From IMG/VR virus record IMGVR_UViG_3300044961_000507, positions 1 through 52,114 of that record: 52,114 nt of DNA. One strand, 5' to 3'. This document shows positions 6,061-15,578 of the stretch, in pieces. This DNA is from a virus. A model generated the notes under the pieces. That model was not told the DNA's origin. It searched no databases and was given only the letters and a program-made list of their open reading frames with translations. Position numbers and translations under genes: made by a program. Each line of letters begins with the position of its first letter. The first letter of the stretch is position 1.

Positions 6061-6793
6061 AATTAAAGTAATAACCCCATTTTATAATCCCGGAGAATTT
6101 TTAGAGAATTGCGTTTCTTCTTTAATTACTCAGCGTTATGATAACTTTCAGGTAATTTTTGTGGATGATTGTTCTACAGATGGTTCTTACGATAAATTAC
6201 CTAAGGATGATGATAGATTTAAAATAATTAGAAATGATATAAGAAAAACGGCTTTAGAAAATATACATGATGCAATAATGAATCATTGTGATAAAGATGA
6301 TATTGTTGTTCTTGTTGATGGGGATGATTGGTTACCCAACAAAGGAGTTTTAGGCTATATAAATGATTTTTTTAATCAGACAAATTGTTGGATAATGTAT
6401 GGCCAAGCTAGTTGGACTGATGGTAGAAAGGGTATAGCTAGACCATATGAAAACGAGCAAGAATTTAATAATATGAGAAAAAAACCTTTTTATATTTCTC
6501 ATATTAGATGTTTCAGAGCAGGACTATACCAAAAAATAAAAGAACAAGACCCTAATTTCTCTTGTCTAAAAGATAAACAGGGAGAGTTTTATAAAATGAC
6601 ATATGATGTTGCTATTATGTATCCAATTATGGAATTAGCAGGTTTTGAAAAAACTAAATATAATGATACTGTCTTATATATTTACAATAGACATAACCCT
6701 ATATCAGATGATAAAGTAAATTGGCAATTACAATATTCAATACACCAAGAAATAAATAACAAGACTAGTTTTAAAAAAATAGAAAATTACTAA
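6050..6793 (+). CDS. Family 2 glycosyltransferase
   Basis: 247 aa. Typical GT2 start: IKVITPFYNPGEFLENCVSS, then FQVIFVDDCSTDGSYDKL with the nucleotide-binding aspartates. The DxD equivalent is IVVLVDGDDWLPNKG near residue 86. A C-terminal acceptor segment follows. Transfers a sugar from a nucleotide donor; acceptor unknown. Overlaps the previous ORF by 11 nt and the next by 1 nt. Confidence 0.9.
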   Translation: MKNKIKVITPFYNPGEFLENCVSSLITQRYDNFQVIFVDDCSTDGSYDKLPKDDDRFKIIRNDIRKTALENIHDAIMNHCDKDDIVVLVDGDDWLPNKGVLGYINDFFNQTNCWIMYGQASWTDGRKGIARPYENEQEFNNMRKKPFYISHIRCFRAGLYQKIKEQDPNFSCLKDKQGEFYKMTYDVAIMYPIMELAGFEKTKYNDTVLYIYNRHNPISDDKVNWQLQYSIHQEINNKTSFKKIENY

Positions 6794-7713
6794 TGAGCTC
6801 ACATTCCTTTCAATTACTAAAAAATAAAATCGAATCAAGAAAAATTGATTATCAAAAGATAAAAGAAAATTCTATTGTTAGTCTTTTAAATGATGACGAG
6901 TATGATATTAATGTTATAATAGGTGTTCGTGGAAGAGGAGATTTTTTACAGCCAGTTATAAACTCTTTTCATAAAGCAGCTTTGTATTATAATAATAAGG
7001 ATTCTCAAAAGCATTTTACAATTACAATAGTAGAACATAGTGAAAATACAGAACACAAAGAAATGCTTGATGGAAAGGAAAATTATATGTGGACTCCCGG
7101 AAACATTGTAGAACAATATAGCAGGAGTTTTGCTTATAATTTTGGTGTAAAATACGGACCAAAAGCCAAATATTATATTCTTCATGATGTAGATATTTTA
7201 GTTAAAGAAAATTTCTATGAAGAGATTTATTTAAATCTAAAAGATAATAAATGTTTACAGACATATGGCGGAAGAAGAGTTTTATATATGTCTCAAGAAC
7301 TAACCTCAAAGGTTATTAAGGGAGAGGTTGATATAAACACTTTGAGTGAAAATTCACCAAACGTAACTCCCCCAATGTATAATGGAGCTCTTGCTTTAGG
7401 TTCAAAAGGTGGTTCAATTTTAGTTGAAAGAGATTTTTATTATGAAATCGGTGGTTTTGACCCAGAACTTTTTTGGGGATATGCAGCAGAAGACCAAATA
7501 TTTTGGGATAAAGCAATTACGCTTCTAGGTGAAGTGGCTTATGCAGATAGCCCGTCAATAGACATGTTTCATATGTGGCATCCCCCAACTCATACAACAA
7601 ATCCATTGTTATATGAAATGGAAAATTACATGCTTCAATTTAGAGGTATGAATAAGAAAAATAGAATGAATTTTATTAACATAAAAAAAGAGCTTTTTAA
7701 AGATGAACAATAA
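6793..7713 (+). CDS. Galactosyltransferase-type GT-A glycosyltransferase
   Basis: 306 aa. After a short leader, residues 37-130 form the donor domain (INVIIGVRGRGDFLQPVINS), with the DxD motif in YYILHDVDILVKENF near 128-134. Residues 195-235 (GGSILVERDFYYEIGGFDPE and WGYAAEDQIFW) match the Glyco_transf_7C acceptor domain of GalNAc/galactosyltransferases and chondroitin-type synthases. It is therefore likely to transfer Gal or GalNAc, or a similar sugar. Part of the overlapping glycan operon (1 nt before, 11 nt after). Confidence 0.85.
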   Translation: MSSHSFQLLKNKIESRKIDYQKIKENSIVSLLNDDEYDINVIIGVRGRGDFLQPVINSFHKAALYYNNKDSQKHFTITIVEHSENTEHKEMLDGKENYMWTPGNIVEQYSRSFAYNFGVKYGPKAKYYILHDVDILVKENFYEEIYLNLKDNKCLQTYGGRRVLYMSQELTSKVIKGEVDINTLSENSPNVTPPMYNGALALGSKGGSILVERDFYYEIGGFDPELFWGYAAEDQIFWDKAITLLGEVAYADSPSIDMFHMWHPPTHTTNPLLYEMENYMLQFRGMNKKNRMNFINIKKELFKDEQ

Positions 7714-8593
7714 AACATTTATATTTACAGAAGCTTTTAATTGTGGTCTAATATTAAAAAAATGTTTAGAATCATTTTTTAAATATCATCCAGATACTAT
7801 AGTTAATGTTTTTGGTACCTTTAAAGACTTTAAAGAATTAGGTAAGTTTAAAAATGTAGAGTATCATGAGTTAAGTGAAGACAGAGAATTAACAGAATGT
7901 TTTAAGCATGGACATTTAGGGACTGCACACATAGGTGCTAAAGTGATAAAAGAAATCTCCAAGGGATATGATTATATAATTCATTTCGATAGTGATGTTA
8001 TTTTTAGAAAAGAATCATTATCTTTGTTGACTAATAAAATAGATGAGGGCTATGATTTAATAGGTCCAAGAAGATGTTATAAAAATAATATGAATGGAAG
8101 AGCTGATTTATCTAATTTAAATGATGTTAGCCAAACATATTTTTATGCATTTAATAAAAATAAAATTGGAGATTATGATTTTACGACACTTAGAAATATG
8201 ATAGTCGGATTTCATAACCCATTAAACCACCCTATATTAGATTATTTTGACCCTGTTTCTTTTGATATTTTAAAAAATGGAGGTAAAATTTTCTTTTTAA
8301 ATGTTGACCAAGTTGGCGGGTTAACTGAAGATGGTAATAGAAAAAACAATTTTCCAGAGTTAAATTCAGATATGGATTTTGGAGAAAATATTATACATTT
8401 TGCTGGGGTAGGCTCTGGTATGAAATTTTATTTTAAGGGTACTGAAAATGCGGCAAAATCTTATGCTGATTGGGCTCTTAAAAGATTTGCTCTTTATTAT
8501 AAAACTTTTTATGATAAAGATGTAGAAAATGTGAGTGTAGATGAAAATATTTATAAACTATTAATAAACGAATTACAATATGAGTGTGTTTAA
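7703..8593 (+). CDS. GT-A-type glycosyltransferase
   Basis: 296 aa. TFIFTEAFNCGLILKKCLES opens a donor-binding fold, and the DxD motif appears as YIIHFDSDVIFRKESL near residue 93. The central part (LIGPRRCYKNNMNGRADL) and the end (IIHFAGVGSGMKFYFKG) fit an acceptor domain of the GT8/GT2-like group, but the exact family cannot be settled by eye. Overlaps the preceding and following genes. Confidence 0.75.
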   Translation: MNNKTFIFTEAFNCGLILKKCLESFFKYHPDTIVNVFGTFKDFKELGKFKNVEYHELSEDRELTECFKHGHLGTAHIGAKVIKEISKGYDYIIHFDSDVIFRKESLSLLTNKIDEGYDLIGPRRCYKNNMNGRADLSNLNDVSQTYFYAFNKNKIGDYDFTTLRNMIVGFHNPLNHPILDYFDPVSFDILKNGGKIFFLNVDQVGGLTEDGNRKNNFPELNSDMDFGENIIHFAGVGSGMKFYFKGTENAAKSYADWALKRFALYYKTFYDKDVENVSVDENIYKLLINELQYECV

Positions 8594-9239
8594 TCAAATA
8601 ATTCAATTTGGAGATTTGTGTTTCGACATAGGTGCCAACAATGGGAATAAAGCTCAAAAGATGATTAATCTTGGAGCTAAAGTTATATGTTTAGAGCCAC
8701 AAAACTCCTGCCAAGGGAATTTAAATAGTAAATTTAAAGACTCAGACTCTGTTATTATTATTCAAAAAGCTGTTGGGGCTGAAGTGGGTATAGGTAAGAT
8801 TTTTGTATCTGCTGCTCATACTTTATCAACAATGTCTGAAAATTTTATAGCAGAAACACAAAAAGAAAGATTTGCTGGAGTTAATTGGAACAACACAGAA
8901 CCAGTTGAAATTACAACTTTAGACATTTTGATTAATACTTATGGTCTTCCTAAATATTGTAAGATTGATGTTGAGGGATATGAGAAAGAAGTTTTAAAAG
9001 GATTAAGTCAACCTATACCATATTTAAGTGTAGAATTTACACCAGAGCTGAAAGCAAACACTTTTGAATGTATGGATATTTTAAAAAATTTAGGAAGTTA
9101 TAAATATAATTATTCTGAAGGAGAAACTCACGAATTTAGTTTTAATGAGTGGATTGGATATGATGAGATGAAAGAATTTCTTTCTAAAAATAATGATTTT
9201 AAAACCTCTTTTGGTGATTTATACGCAAAGCTAGACTAA
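8580..9239 (+). CDS. FkbM-family methyltransferase 1
   Basis: 219 aa. SAM-binding motif LCFDIGANNGNKAQKMINLG (residues 13-32), acidic loop VICLEPQNSC (about 36-45) and the FkbM core KIDVEGYEKEVLKGL (about 130). FkbM proteins O-methylate sugars or polyketides. Its place inside a glycosyltransferase operon indicates methylation of a glycan. Starts 14 nt before the upstream stop. Confidence 0.92.
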   Translation: MSVFNQIIQFGDLCFDIGANNGNKAQKMINLGAKVICLEPQNSCQGNLNSKFKDSDSVIIIQKAVGAEVGIGKIFVSAAHTLSTMSENFIAETQKERFAGVNWNNTEPVEITTLDILINTYGLPKYCKIDVEGYEKEVLKGLSQPIPYLSVEFTPELKANTFECMDILKNLGSYKYNYSEGETHEFSFNEWIGYDEMKEFLSKNNDFKTSFGDLYAKLD

Positions 9240-9240
9240 T

Positions 9241-9927
9241 ATGATTTCTATTGCTATACCTGTATATGAAATGAATTCTTCTGGGGTAGAGTTTTTAAAA
9301 CTCAGTCTTTCTAAAATTTGTCAACAAAATTTTAATGACGTAGAAGTTGTAATTTCTGACCATAGCAAAGATGATGAAATAAAAAATGTTTGTGACGCAT
9401 TTCAAGGTTTACTTAAAATTGTATATTTAAAAAACGAAGAAAAAAGAGGTAGTTCTTCAGCAAATTTAAATAATGCTTTAAAGCATTGTTCGGGTGAAAT
9501 AATAAAAATTTTAATGCAAGATGAATATTTGTATGATGAAGACGCATTAGAAAAAATAAAACAAATTTTTGATGAAGATATTAATACAAACTGGTTAATA
9601 ACAAGTTGTGTATTTGGCACTACACCAGATGTTATTAAAGGAAGCATGAACCCAAAATATACCGAAAAAATAGTTAACGGAATAAATACAATAGGAAGTC
9701 CAAGCGTTTTAACTATTAGGAACTCGAATATTGAATATTTCAACGAAGATTTATTGTGGGTTATGGATTGTGAATACTACAAAAGGTTATATGATAAATT
9801 TGGGTCACCTTCTGTTTTAGAGAAGAACTGTGTTTTTATTGTTCAACATCATAATCAAGTTAGCTCTATTTTATCAGAAGAATTCAAAAAGAATGAAGTA
9901 AAATTATTAGAAGAAAAATTTAAATAA
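9241..9927 (+). CDS. Family 2 glycosyltransferase
   Basis: 228 aa. ISIAIPVYEMNSSGVEFLKL, DVEVVISDHSKDDEIKNVC and SSSANLNNALKHCSGEIIKI form a GT2 donor domain. The place of DxD is taken by LMQDEYLYDEDAL (QDE form, also used in GT2 members). Shorter than the average GT2. Begins 1 nt after the FkbM stop and overlaps the next start (TAATGA). Confidence 0.88.
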   Translation: MISIAIPVYEMNSSGVEFLKLSLSKICQQNFNDVEVVISDHSKDDEIKNVCDAFQGLLKIVYLKNEEKRGSSSANLNNALKHCSGEIIKILMQDEYLYDEDALEKIKQIFDEDINTNWLITSCVFGTTPDVIKGSMNPKYTEKIVNGINTIGSPSVLTIRNSNIEYFNEDLLWVMDCEYYKRLYDKFGSPSVLEKNCVFIVQHHNQVSSILSEEFKKNEVKLLEEKFK

Positions 9928-10628
9928 TGAATTTAAAAGAATATATAGAAAAACCATTAGAGATTCAGAATGAGTTATTGCACTATCTTTCTGATATAAA
10001 TGACTTGGTAATATTTGATGTGGGGGCCTGCGAAGGAGAAGAAACAATAAAATATTCAAGACTCTTCCCAAATTCAAAAATTTATTCATTTGAGCCTATA
10101 CCAGGTAATTATAAAAAAGCAGTTCAAAACCTTTCTGAATATAATACAACAAATGCGTCTTTATATGAAATAGCTTTAAGTAATTCTACTGGAGAAGCTG
10201 ACATTTTTGTTTCAGAAGGACACCCAGATTATTTACAAAAAACATCTGAATGGGATTATGGAAACAAATCAAGCTCTTTATTACCAGCCCAAGAATTAAC
10301 AAATTACTATAAATGGTTAAATTTAAGTAATACAATAAAAATAAAAACATTAACTTTGCATGATTTCTGTACTATTAACGAGATTAAAAAAATAGATTTT
10401 ATGCACATGGATGTTCAAGGCGCTGAATTAATGGTACTAGAAGGGGCAAAAGATTTTTTAGATAAAATTAAAATGATTTGGCTAGAAGTTGAGATGGTAG
10501 AATTATATAAGGGTCAACCTTTGAAAAATTCTGTAGTACAATTTTTAAATAATAATAATTTTGAAATAATTAAAGATACATGTACAACTGTATCTGGAGA
10601 TATATTGTGTATTAAAAAAGATAAATAA
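9927..10628 (+). CDS. FkbM-family methyltransferase 2
   Basis: 233 aa. SAM motif VIFDVGACEGEETIKYSRLF (about 28-47), YSFEPIPGNYKKAVQNL and the FkbM core FMHMDVQGAELMVLEGAKDF (about 151-170). Likely a sugar O-methyltransferase in the same pathway. It differs strongly from the other two FkbM proteins of the island, so recent tandem duplication is unlikely. Confidence 0.92.
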   Translation: MNLKEYIEKPLEIQNELLHYLSDINDLVIFDVGACEGEETIKYSRLFPNSKIYSFEPIPGNYKKAVQNLSEYNTTNASLYEIALSNSTGEADIFVSEGHPDYLQKTSEWDYGNKSSSLLPAQELTNYYKWLNLSNTIKIKTLTLHDFCTINEIKKIDFMHMDVQGAELMVLEGAKDFLDKIKMIWLEVEMVELYKGQPLKNSVVQFLNNNNFEIIKDTCTTVSGDILCIKKDK

Positions 10629-10629
10629 A

Positions 10630-11202
10630 ATGGAACAAGTATTAAACAACTATCAAAGTCTGTGTAATCAACCATCAGACATTAATGAACATCTTCCAGT
10701 TTTAAAAAAATATGGAGAAGATTGTGAACATATAACAGAAATGGGCATAAGATACATAGTATCTTCTTGGGCATTTTTAGCTGCAAAACCAAAGAAAATG
10801 GTTTGTTATGATATTCTAACTGGATTAAATATGAACACTTTTAATTCTAGATTAGGAGAATTATTTGAAGCAGCAAAAAGAATAGGTGTTGATTTTACAT
10901 TTCATCATGCCGATGTTTTAAGTGTAGAAATAGAAGAGACTGACCTACTTTTCATAGATACATATCATGAATATAATCAAATAAAACAAGAGCTTGCTTT
11001 ACATGGAAATAAAGCTAGAAAATATCTTGTATTCCATGACACTACAACTTTCGGTGAACATGGAGAAACATTCAAGCAGCCAAACACAGTAGGCATTTGG
11101 CCTGCTATAGTTGAATTTATGTTGCAAAACCCTCATTGGGAAATTGCCGAAAAATTAACTAATAACAATGGTTTAACAGTTTTAAAAAGAAACAATGGAT
11201 AA
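10630..11202 (+). CDS. Class I SAM-dependent methyltransferase (CmcI-like)
   Basis: 190 aa. The SAM motif is replaced by HITEMGIRYIVSSWAFL. The later motif LLFIDTYHEYNQIKQEL (about 99-115) and YLVFHDTTTFGEHG match the CmcI/Methyltransf_24-like group, in which the Asp and His residues bind a metal or the acceptor. Starts 1 nt after the FkbM stop and overlaps the TylF-like gene by 8 nt. Substrate not known; a sugar is likely from context. Confidence 0.75.
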   Translation: MEQVLNNYQSLCNQPSDINEHLPVLKKYGEDCEHITEMGIRYIVSSWAFLAAKPKKMVCYDILTGLNMNTFNSRLGELFEAAKRIGVDFTFHHADVLSVEIEETDLLFIDTYHEYNQIKQELALHGNKARKYLVFHDTTTFGEHGETFKQPNTVGIWPAIVEFMLQNPHWEIAEKLTNNNGLTVLKRNNG

Positions 11203-11974
11203 TAAATTAAAATTAGAATTCTTAAAAAGAATTTTGACAGACACAGTTGGAGATGAAAAAATTAGAAATGATTTTTTCAATCAAGGTATTTTCCCAGATG
11301 AAAACACTATAGCAAATATTTTAAACACAGCAGTAGAACCAAAAAGGTTGGAAGGTTTGGATTGGCCTCAGAGAGCTCATACCATGATAGGATTAAAGCG
11401 TTTAAATAATTTACATGAATGTTTGGATTATGTAAGAGAAAATAATATTCCTGGTGATTTTATAGAAACTGGAGTATGGAGAGGTGGCGCTTGTATTTTT
11501 ATAAAGTATTATAACAATCTTTATAATATGAATAGAAAGGTTTTTGTATCTGATTCTTTTGAAGGATTACCTGCACCAGATGCTAATAAATATCCAGAAG
11601 ACGCTGGAGATATACATCATACTATTGCATTCTTAAAAGTATCCCTAGAAGAGGTTAAATCTAATTTTAGCCTTTATAAAGTTTTGGATGATAATGTAAT
11701 ATTCTTAAAAGGTTGGTTTAGTGATACTCTTAAAGATAATCAACAAATAGGTCCTATAAGTATATTAAGATTTGATGGAGATATGTATAGTTCTACTATG
11801 GATGTTTTAGAAAACATTTATAGTAAAGTTGTAAAAGATGGCGTTTTAATTGTTGACGATTACTGCTTGCCTAATTGCAAAAAAGCTATAGCTGACTTTA
11901 GAAGCAGTCATCAAATAACAGATGATATAAAAGTAGTAGACACCTGTGGAATTTATTGGTATAAAAGAAATTGA
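11195..11974 (+). CDS. TylF/MycF-family sugar O-methyltransferase
   Basis: 259 aa, usual TylF length. Motifs: RAHTMIGLKRLNNLHECLDY, GDFIETGVWRGGACIFI (SAM motif), FVSDSFEGLPAPDANKYPED, ILRFDGDMYSSTMDVLENIY and VLIVDDYCLPNCKKAIADFR with the metal-binding aspartates. The family methylates deoxysugar hydroxyls in a Mg-dependent way (tylosin, mycinamicin). This is the most specific hint that the island builds a methylated deoxyhexose-containing glycan. Confidence 0.93.
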   Translation: MDNKLKLEFLKRILTDTVGDEKIRNDFFNQGIFPDENTIANILNTAVEPKRLEGLDWPQRAHTMIGLKRLNNLHECLDYVRENNIPGDFIETGVWRGGACIFIKYYNNLYNMNRKVFVSDSFEGLPAPDANKYPEDAGDIHHTIAFLKVSLEEVKSNFSLYKVLDDNVIFLKGWFSDTLKDNQQIGPISILRFDGDMYSSTMDVLENIYSKVVKDGVLIVDDYCLPNCKKAIADFRSSHQITDDIKVVDTCGIYWYKRN

Positions 11975-11976
11975 TT

Positions 11977-12612
11977 ATGGACAAAAGAGTTTTGGTTTAT
12001 TGTGGCTTGCACAATGGTGATGGTTTAGAAACTGAAATTAATAAATCAAATTATGATTTGGTTTATGGTTTTGATGCAAATCCAGATAAAATTGAAATAT
12101 GTAAAAATAGATTTACAGATTCAGAAAAGTTTAAGTTCTTTAATAATGCATTAACTGATAAAGGTGGTGAAGATGTTACTTTTAATGTGTATGAAAAGTG
12201 GGATGCGTCTTCTTCATTGTCTGAACTTAATCCTGAATATGGTCATGTAAAAAACGATAATGGTGTTTTACATGGAACTACAACAAAAAAAGTTACTGTA
12301 AAATCTTTAAACCTTGGAGAGTTTCTAAAGAAAGAAGGAATTGAAAAGGTGGATATGTTGGTTACAGACCTACAAGGATTTGACTTAACAGTAATAAAAA
12401 CATTAGAAGATTATATAAGAAATCAGAAAGTTGGAAAAATACTATCTGAGGTAGAATGGGATGGAAAACCAGCTATTTACCAAAATGATAAATCAAACAA
12501 ATTTTCAGATTTCAATAAGTTTTTTGGTGGATTATATAGGCAGGTTTGGCATCTTCCGGGCTCTGAAGATTGGTGGGAAACAGACATGGTATTTTTACCT
12601 GTAAAAAAATAA
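11977..12612 (+). CDS. FkbM-family methyltransferase 3 (divergent)
   Basis: 211 aa from the ATG at 11977, 2 nt after the TylF stop; a TTG two codons earlier is less likely. The SAM motif is shortened to VYCGLHNGDGLETEI, followed by YGFDANPDKIEICKNRF and the FkbM core DMLVTDLQGFDLTVIKTLED. C-terminal residues 190-210 (VWHLPGSEDWWETDMVFLP) cap the fold. Likely methylates the same glycan. Confidence 0.85.
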   Translation: MDKRVLVYCGLHNGDGLETEINKSNYDLVYGFDANPDKIEICKNRFTDSEKFKFFNNALTDKGGEDVTFNVYEKWDASSSLSELNPEYGHVKNDNGVLHGTTTKKVTVKSLNLGEFLKKEGIEKVDMLVTDLQGFDLTVIKTLEDYIRNQKVGKILSEVEWDGKPAIYQNDKSNKFSDFNKFFGGLYRQVWHLPGSEDWWETDMVFLPVKK

Positions 12613-12614
12613 GC

Positions 12615-13409
12615 ATGAAACAAATCATTAAAAGCAATATAGAACCAGAGTGGCCTCTTATTGAGCTTGAATATGAAAAGCCTATCGAGCTTTTTATAGA
12701 TAGTTTTATGGGGTTTGATAGCAGAAGAGATACTTATAAAATACTTTATGTAAAAGAAGCTGAAGCTATTAGTGGTTTTAAAAAGCAAGTTTTAGAACAT
12801 TATGATAAAGTTGATTTAGTTTTAACTTACGATGAAGAAATTTTAGTAAAATGTCCAAATGCTAAATTTATGCCTTTTGGAACATCTTGGATTCATGATT
12901 ATAAATTTGAAAAAAAATATTTCATGGTATCACATCTTACTGGTCATAAAGAAATGACTGAAGGGCATGTTTTAAGGAAGAAGATACATTACAAGCAAGA
13001 TAGAATAAAAATTTTAAAAGACTTCTATATAAGCAAGTTTGGTGGAGTTGAGAATTTCAACGCCAATCCTATTTTAGGAGAATCAAAAGAGCCTTTGTTT
13101 AAATCTCAGTTTCATATCTGCATAGAAAACTCAAAGCAGAAAAATTACTTTACTGAAAAAGTAGTAGATTGTTTTATTACAAAAACAGTTCCGATTTACT
13201 GGGGATGTCCTAATATAGGAGATTTTTTTGATGTAAAAGGGATTATGATTGTTGATAATTTTGAAGACATTATTAAAGCATGCAACTCACTGAATCCTAA
13301 TTCTTATGAAAGCATGCGTGAGTCAATAGAAAGGAACTATGAAACTGCATTAAAATATGCAGACCTGAAAGAGAACCTAAAAAATAAACTAATAGAATGC
13401 CTAAAATAG
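12615..13409 (+). CDS. GT10-like (fucosyltransferase family) glycosyltransferase
   Basis: 264 aa from the ATG at 12615; upstream codons overlap the previous gene and are not protein-like. The C-terminal donor domain carries FHICIENSKQKNYFTEKVVD and ITKTVPIYWGCPNIGDFF, the alpha-1,3/4-fucosyltransferase signature (family: ENS..DYVTEKF..AL..G.VPVY.G.PN). Those enzymes use GDP-fucose. The next gene makes the GDP-fucose precursor, which supports the call. Ends in TAG, rare in this window. Confidence 0.88.
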   Translation: MKQIIKSNIEPEWPLIELEYEKPIELFIDSFMGFDSRRDTYKILYVKEAEAISGFKKQVLEHYDKVDLVLTYDEEILVKCPNAKFMPFGTSWIHDYKFEKKYFMVSHLTGHKEMTEGHVLRKKIHYKQDRIKILKDFYISKFGGVENFNANPILGESKEPLFKSQFHICIENSKQKNYFTEKVVDCFITKTVPIYWGCPNIGDFFDVKGIMIVDNFEDIIKACNSLNPNSYESMRESIERNYETALKYADLKENLKNKLIECLK

Positions 13410-13420
13410 GGTAAATAATA

Positions 13421-13451
13421 TTTTGTAATTCAAATTATATTATTAAATTTG
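13421..13451 (+). promoter_or_regulatory. Bacteroidetes-type promoter before gmd
   Basis: TTTTG at 13421-13425, 18 nt, then TAAATTTG at 13444-13451, followed by GTGC. This fits the Bacteroidetes -33 (TTTG) and -7 (TAnnTTTG) elements. The start codon is 22 nt downstream. It suggests transcription by host RNA polymerase with the host primary sigma factor. Confidence 0.6.
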
Positions 13452-13472
13452 TGCTTGCAAAATACTACCCTG

Positions 13473-14492
13473 ATGAAAACGGCACTTATTACTGGTATAA
13501 CCGGGCAAGATGGTTCTTACTTAGCAGAACTTCTTTTAGATAAAGGTTATATCGTTCATGGCATAATAAGAAGGTCCTCTTCTTTTAATACAAGCCGAAT
13601 AGACCATATTTATAACAATAAAAATCTTCATTTGCATTACGGTGATGTTGTAGACCCTTTAAATATTACCAATCTAATATCTACAATACAACCAGATGAA
13701 ATCTATAATCTAGCTGCTCAATCACACGTAAAAGTTTCTTTTGAACAACCTTATTATACTGGACTGGTAGACGCACTGGGTACAATTACAATACTAGAAG
13801 CAATTAGAACACATTGTCCTAAGGCTAGATTTTATCAAGCATCTACATCTGAATTATATGGCGGTATGAGGTATAATATGCCTAAAACTGGGTATACAGA
13901 AAAATCAGATTTCCATCCAAGAAGCCCATATGGTGTTGCTAAAATTTATGGTTTTTGGGCTGTTAAAAACTACCGAGAAGCCTATGGTTTATATGCTTGT
14001 AATGGTATATTATTTAACCACGAAAGTCCTAGAAGAGGAGGTACTTTTGTAACTAAAAAGGTTATTGATTTTTTTGTAAACAAATACAAAAACAATAAAG
14101 GCGATGTTCTTTATATAGGAAATTTAGATGCTAAAAGAGATTGGGGTTATGCTAAAGAATATGTAGAAGGAATGTGGTTAATGCTTCAGCAACAGGAGCC
14201 AGAAGACTTTGTTTTGGCTACAAATAAAGTTTATAGTGTTAGAGATTTAATAGAAACTACTCTTAAATACTTTGGCAAAGAAATTCACTGGGATGGTGAA
14301 GGTGAAAGTGAAGAGGGGTATGATAAAGAAACTGGGGAGCTAATTGTAAAAGTTGATAAAAAGTATTTTAGACCGTCAGAAGTTGAATTGTTACTTGGTG
14401 ATGCTTCAAAGGCTAGAAAAAAACTAAAATGGGAAGCTAAAGTAACATTTGAAGAATTAGTAAAAATAATGATTGAAGAGGAAAATGGATAA
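13473..14492 (+). CDS. gmd: GDP-mannose 4,6-dehydratase
   Basis: 339 aa from the ATG at 13473. Rossmann motif [20 protein letters not shown] (GxxGxxG), substrate and NADP loop [36 protein letters not shown], catalytic [20 protein letters not shown] (YxxxK) and [16 protein letters not shown] are all diagnostic of GMD. It converts GDP-mannose to GDP-4-keto-6-deoxymannose, the precursor of GDP-fucose and GDP-rhamnose. Slightly shorter than bacterial GMD (about 370 aa). No GDP-fucose synthase is present here, so the last step needs a host or distant phage enzyme. Preceded by a host-type promoter. Confidence 0.97.
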   Translation: MKTALITGITGQDGSYLAELLLDKGYIVHGIIRRSSSFNTSRIDHIYNNKNLHLHYGDVVDPLNITNLISTIQPDEIYNLAAQSHVKVSFEQPYYTGLVDALGTITILEAIRTHCPKARFYQASTSELYGGMRYNMPKTGYTEKSDFHPRSPYGVAKIYGFWAVKNYREAYGLYACNGILFNHESPRRGGTFVTKKVIDFFVNKYKNNKGDVLYIGNLDAKRDWGYAKEYVEGMWLMLQQQEPEDFVLATNKVYSVRDLIETTLKYFGKEIHWDGEGESEEGYDKETGELIVKVDKKYFRPSEVELLLGDASKARKKLKWEAKVTFEELVKIMIEEENG

Positions 14493-15537
14493 AAAAACAA
14501 TATTAGTTACTGGTGTTCTTGGTTATCTTGGTAGTCACACTGCTGTAAGGCTACTTGAAAAAGGATATAGGGTGATAGGAGTGGATAATGAATCAAGAGG
14601 AATGCGTTCAAATCTTGAAGGAATACAAAAAATATGTAATGGTTATAATTTCCAATGCATAATTGCTGATATAAGAAATCCAAATTTTCTTGAATATGTT
14701 GATGGAGAAAATATAGATGCTGTAATTCATTTTGCTGGCTATAAGAGTGTGAGTGAATCTCAGGACATGCCTCTTGAATATTATGATAACAATGTAGCTG
14801 GGACTATAAATCTTCTTTCTGAGATGCGTAATCATAATATTAACAAAATAGTTTTTTCATCATCTGCTACAATATATGGGGATGCAAAAGGAATTGTATC
14901 TGAAAATGATGATGTAAATTTATGTCCTGTAAGTGTTTATGGAGAAACTAAAAAAACATGTGAAGATATATTAAAGAACATTGCAAATTCAGACGTTCAC
15001 TCAGATTGCCCAAGTTTTCCAAGCTTTAAGGCTATTTCTCTTCGTTATTTTAATCCAATAGGTTTTCATGAAAGTGGATTGTTGTGTGAAAATATTCAAA
15101 TGGCTGAAAACATAATACCTTCTTTAATAAGGGTTTTAAAGAAAGAAAAGGAAATTTTTTCTGTTTTTGGAAATGATTATAATACTCCAGATGGTACTGC
15201 TATACGTGATTACATAGATATTGATGATTTGGTAGACGCTCACATTAAAGCTGTAGAAGAGCTTATTTATGGCAAGATTAAATATAGTGTGTTTAATATT
15301 GGTTCTGGTTCAGGATATTCTGTATTAGATGTTCTTAAGGCTTTTGAAAAGTCTGGTCATAAAATACCATATAACTTTTCTCCTAGAAGGGTTGGAGACA
15401 TAGAAATAATATGTGCAGACACTAATTTGGCTAAAAAATTATTGGCTTGGGAGCCTAAAAAAAATATAACAGATAGCGTATCTAGCATTATTAATTACCT
15501 AGAAAAAAATAAAATAATCAACAAAAATTTGTTTTAA
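14485..15537 (+). CDS. galE: UDP-glucose 4-epimerase (GalE-like)
   Basis: 350 aa from the ATG at 14485, overlapping gmd by 8 nt; a start four codons upstream is possible. NAD motif [20 protein letters not shown], substrate loop [46 protein letters not shown], catalytic [15 protein letters not shown] (YxxxK) and [15 protein letters not shown] are typical of GalE. Interconverts UDP-Glc and UDP-Gal (or the GlcNAc/GalNAc pair). It would feed the galactosyltransferase-type enzyme at 6793. Confidence 0.96.
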   Translation: MDKKTILVTGVLGYLGSHTAVRLLEKGYRVIGVDNESRGMRSNLEGIQKICNGYNFQCIIADIRNPNFLEYVDGENIDAVIHFAGYKSVSESQDMPLEYYDNNVAGTINLLSEMRNHNINKIVFSSSATIYGDAKGIVSENDDVNLCPVSVYGETKKTCEDILKNIANSDVHSDCPSFPSFKAISLRYFNPIGFHESGLLCENIQMAENIIPSLIRVLKKEKEIFSVFGNDYNTPDGTAIRDYIDIDDLVDAHIKAVEELIYGKIKYSVFNIGSGSGYSVLDVLKAFEKSGHKIPYNFSPRRVGDIEIICADTNLAKKLLAWEPKKNITDSVSSIINYLEKNKIINKNLF

Positions 15538-15559
15538 ATAAGCACATTTCATATATTTG
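15528..15559 (+). promoter_or_regulatory. Bacteroidetes-type promoter before the metallophosphoesterase
   Basis: TTTG at 15528-15531, 20 nt, TATATTTG at 15552-15559 followed by TGC. This is an excellent match to the -33/-7 pattern. The ATG is 20 nt downstream. With the gmd promoter it shares the extended TTTGTGC end. Confidence 0.7.
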
Positions 15560-15578
15560 TGCAAACTACTTAAAAGTT

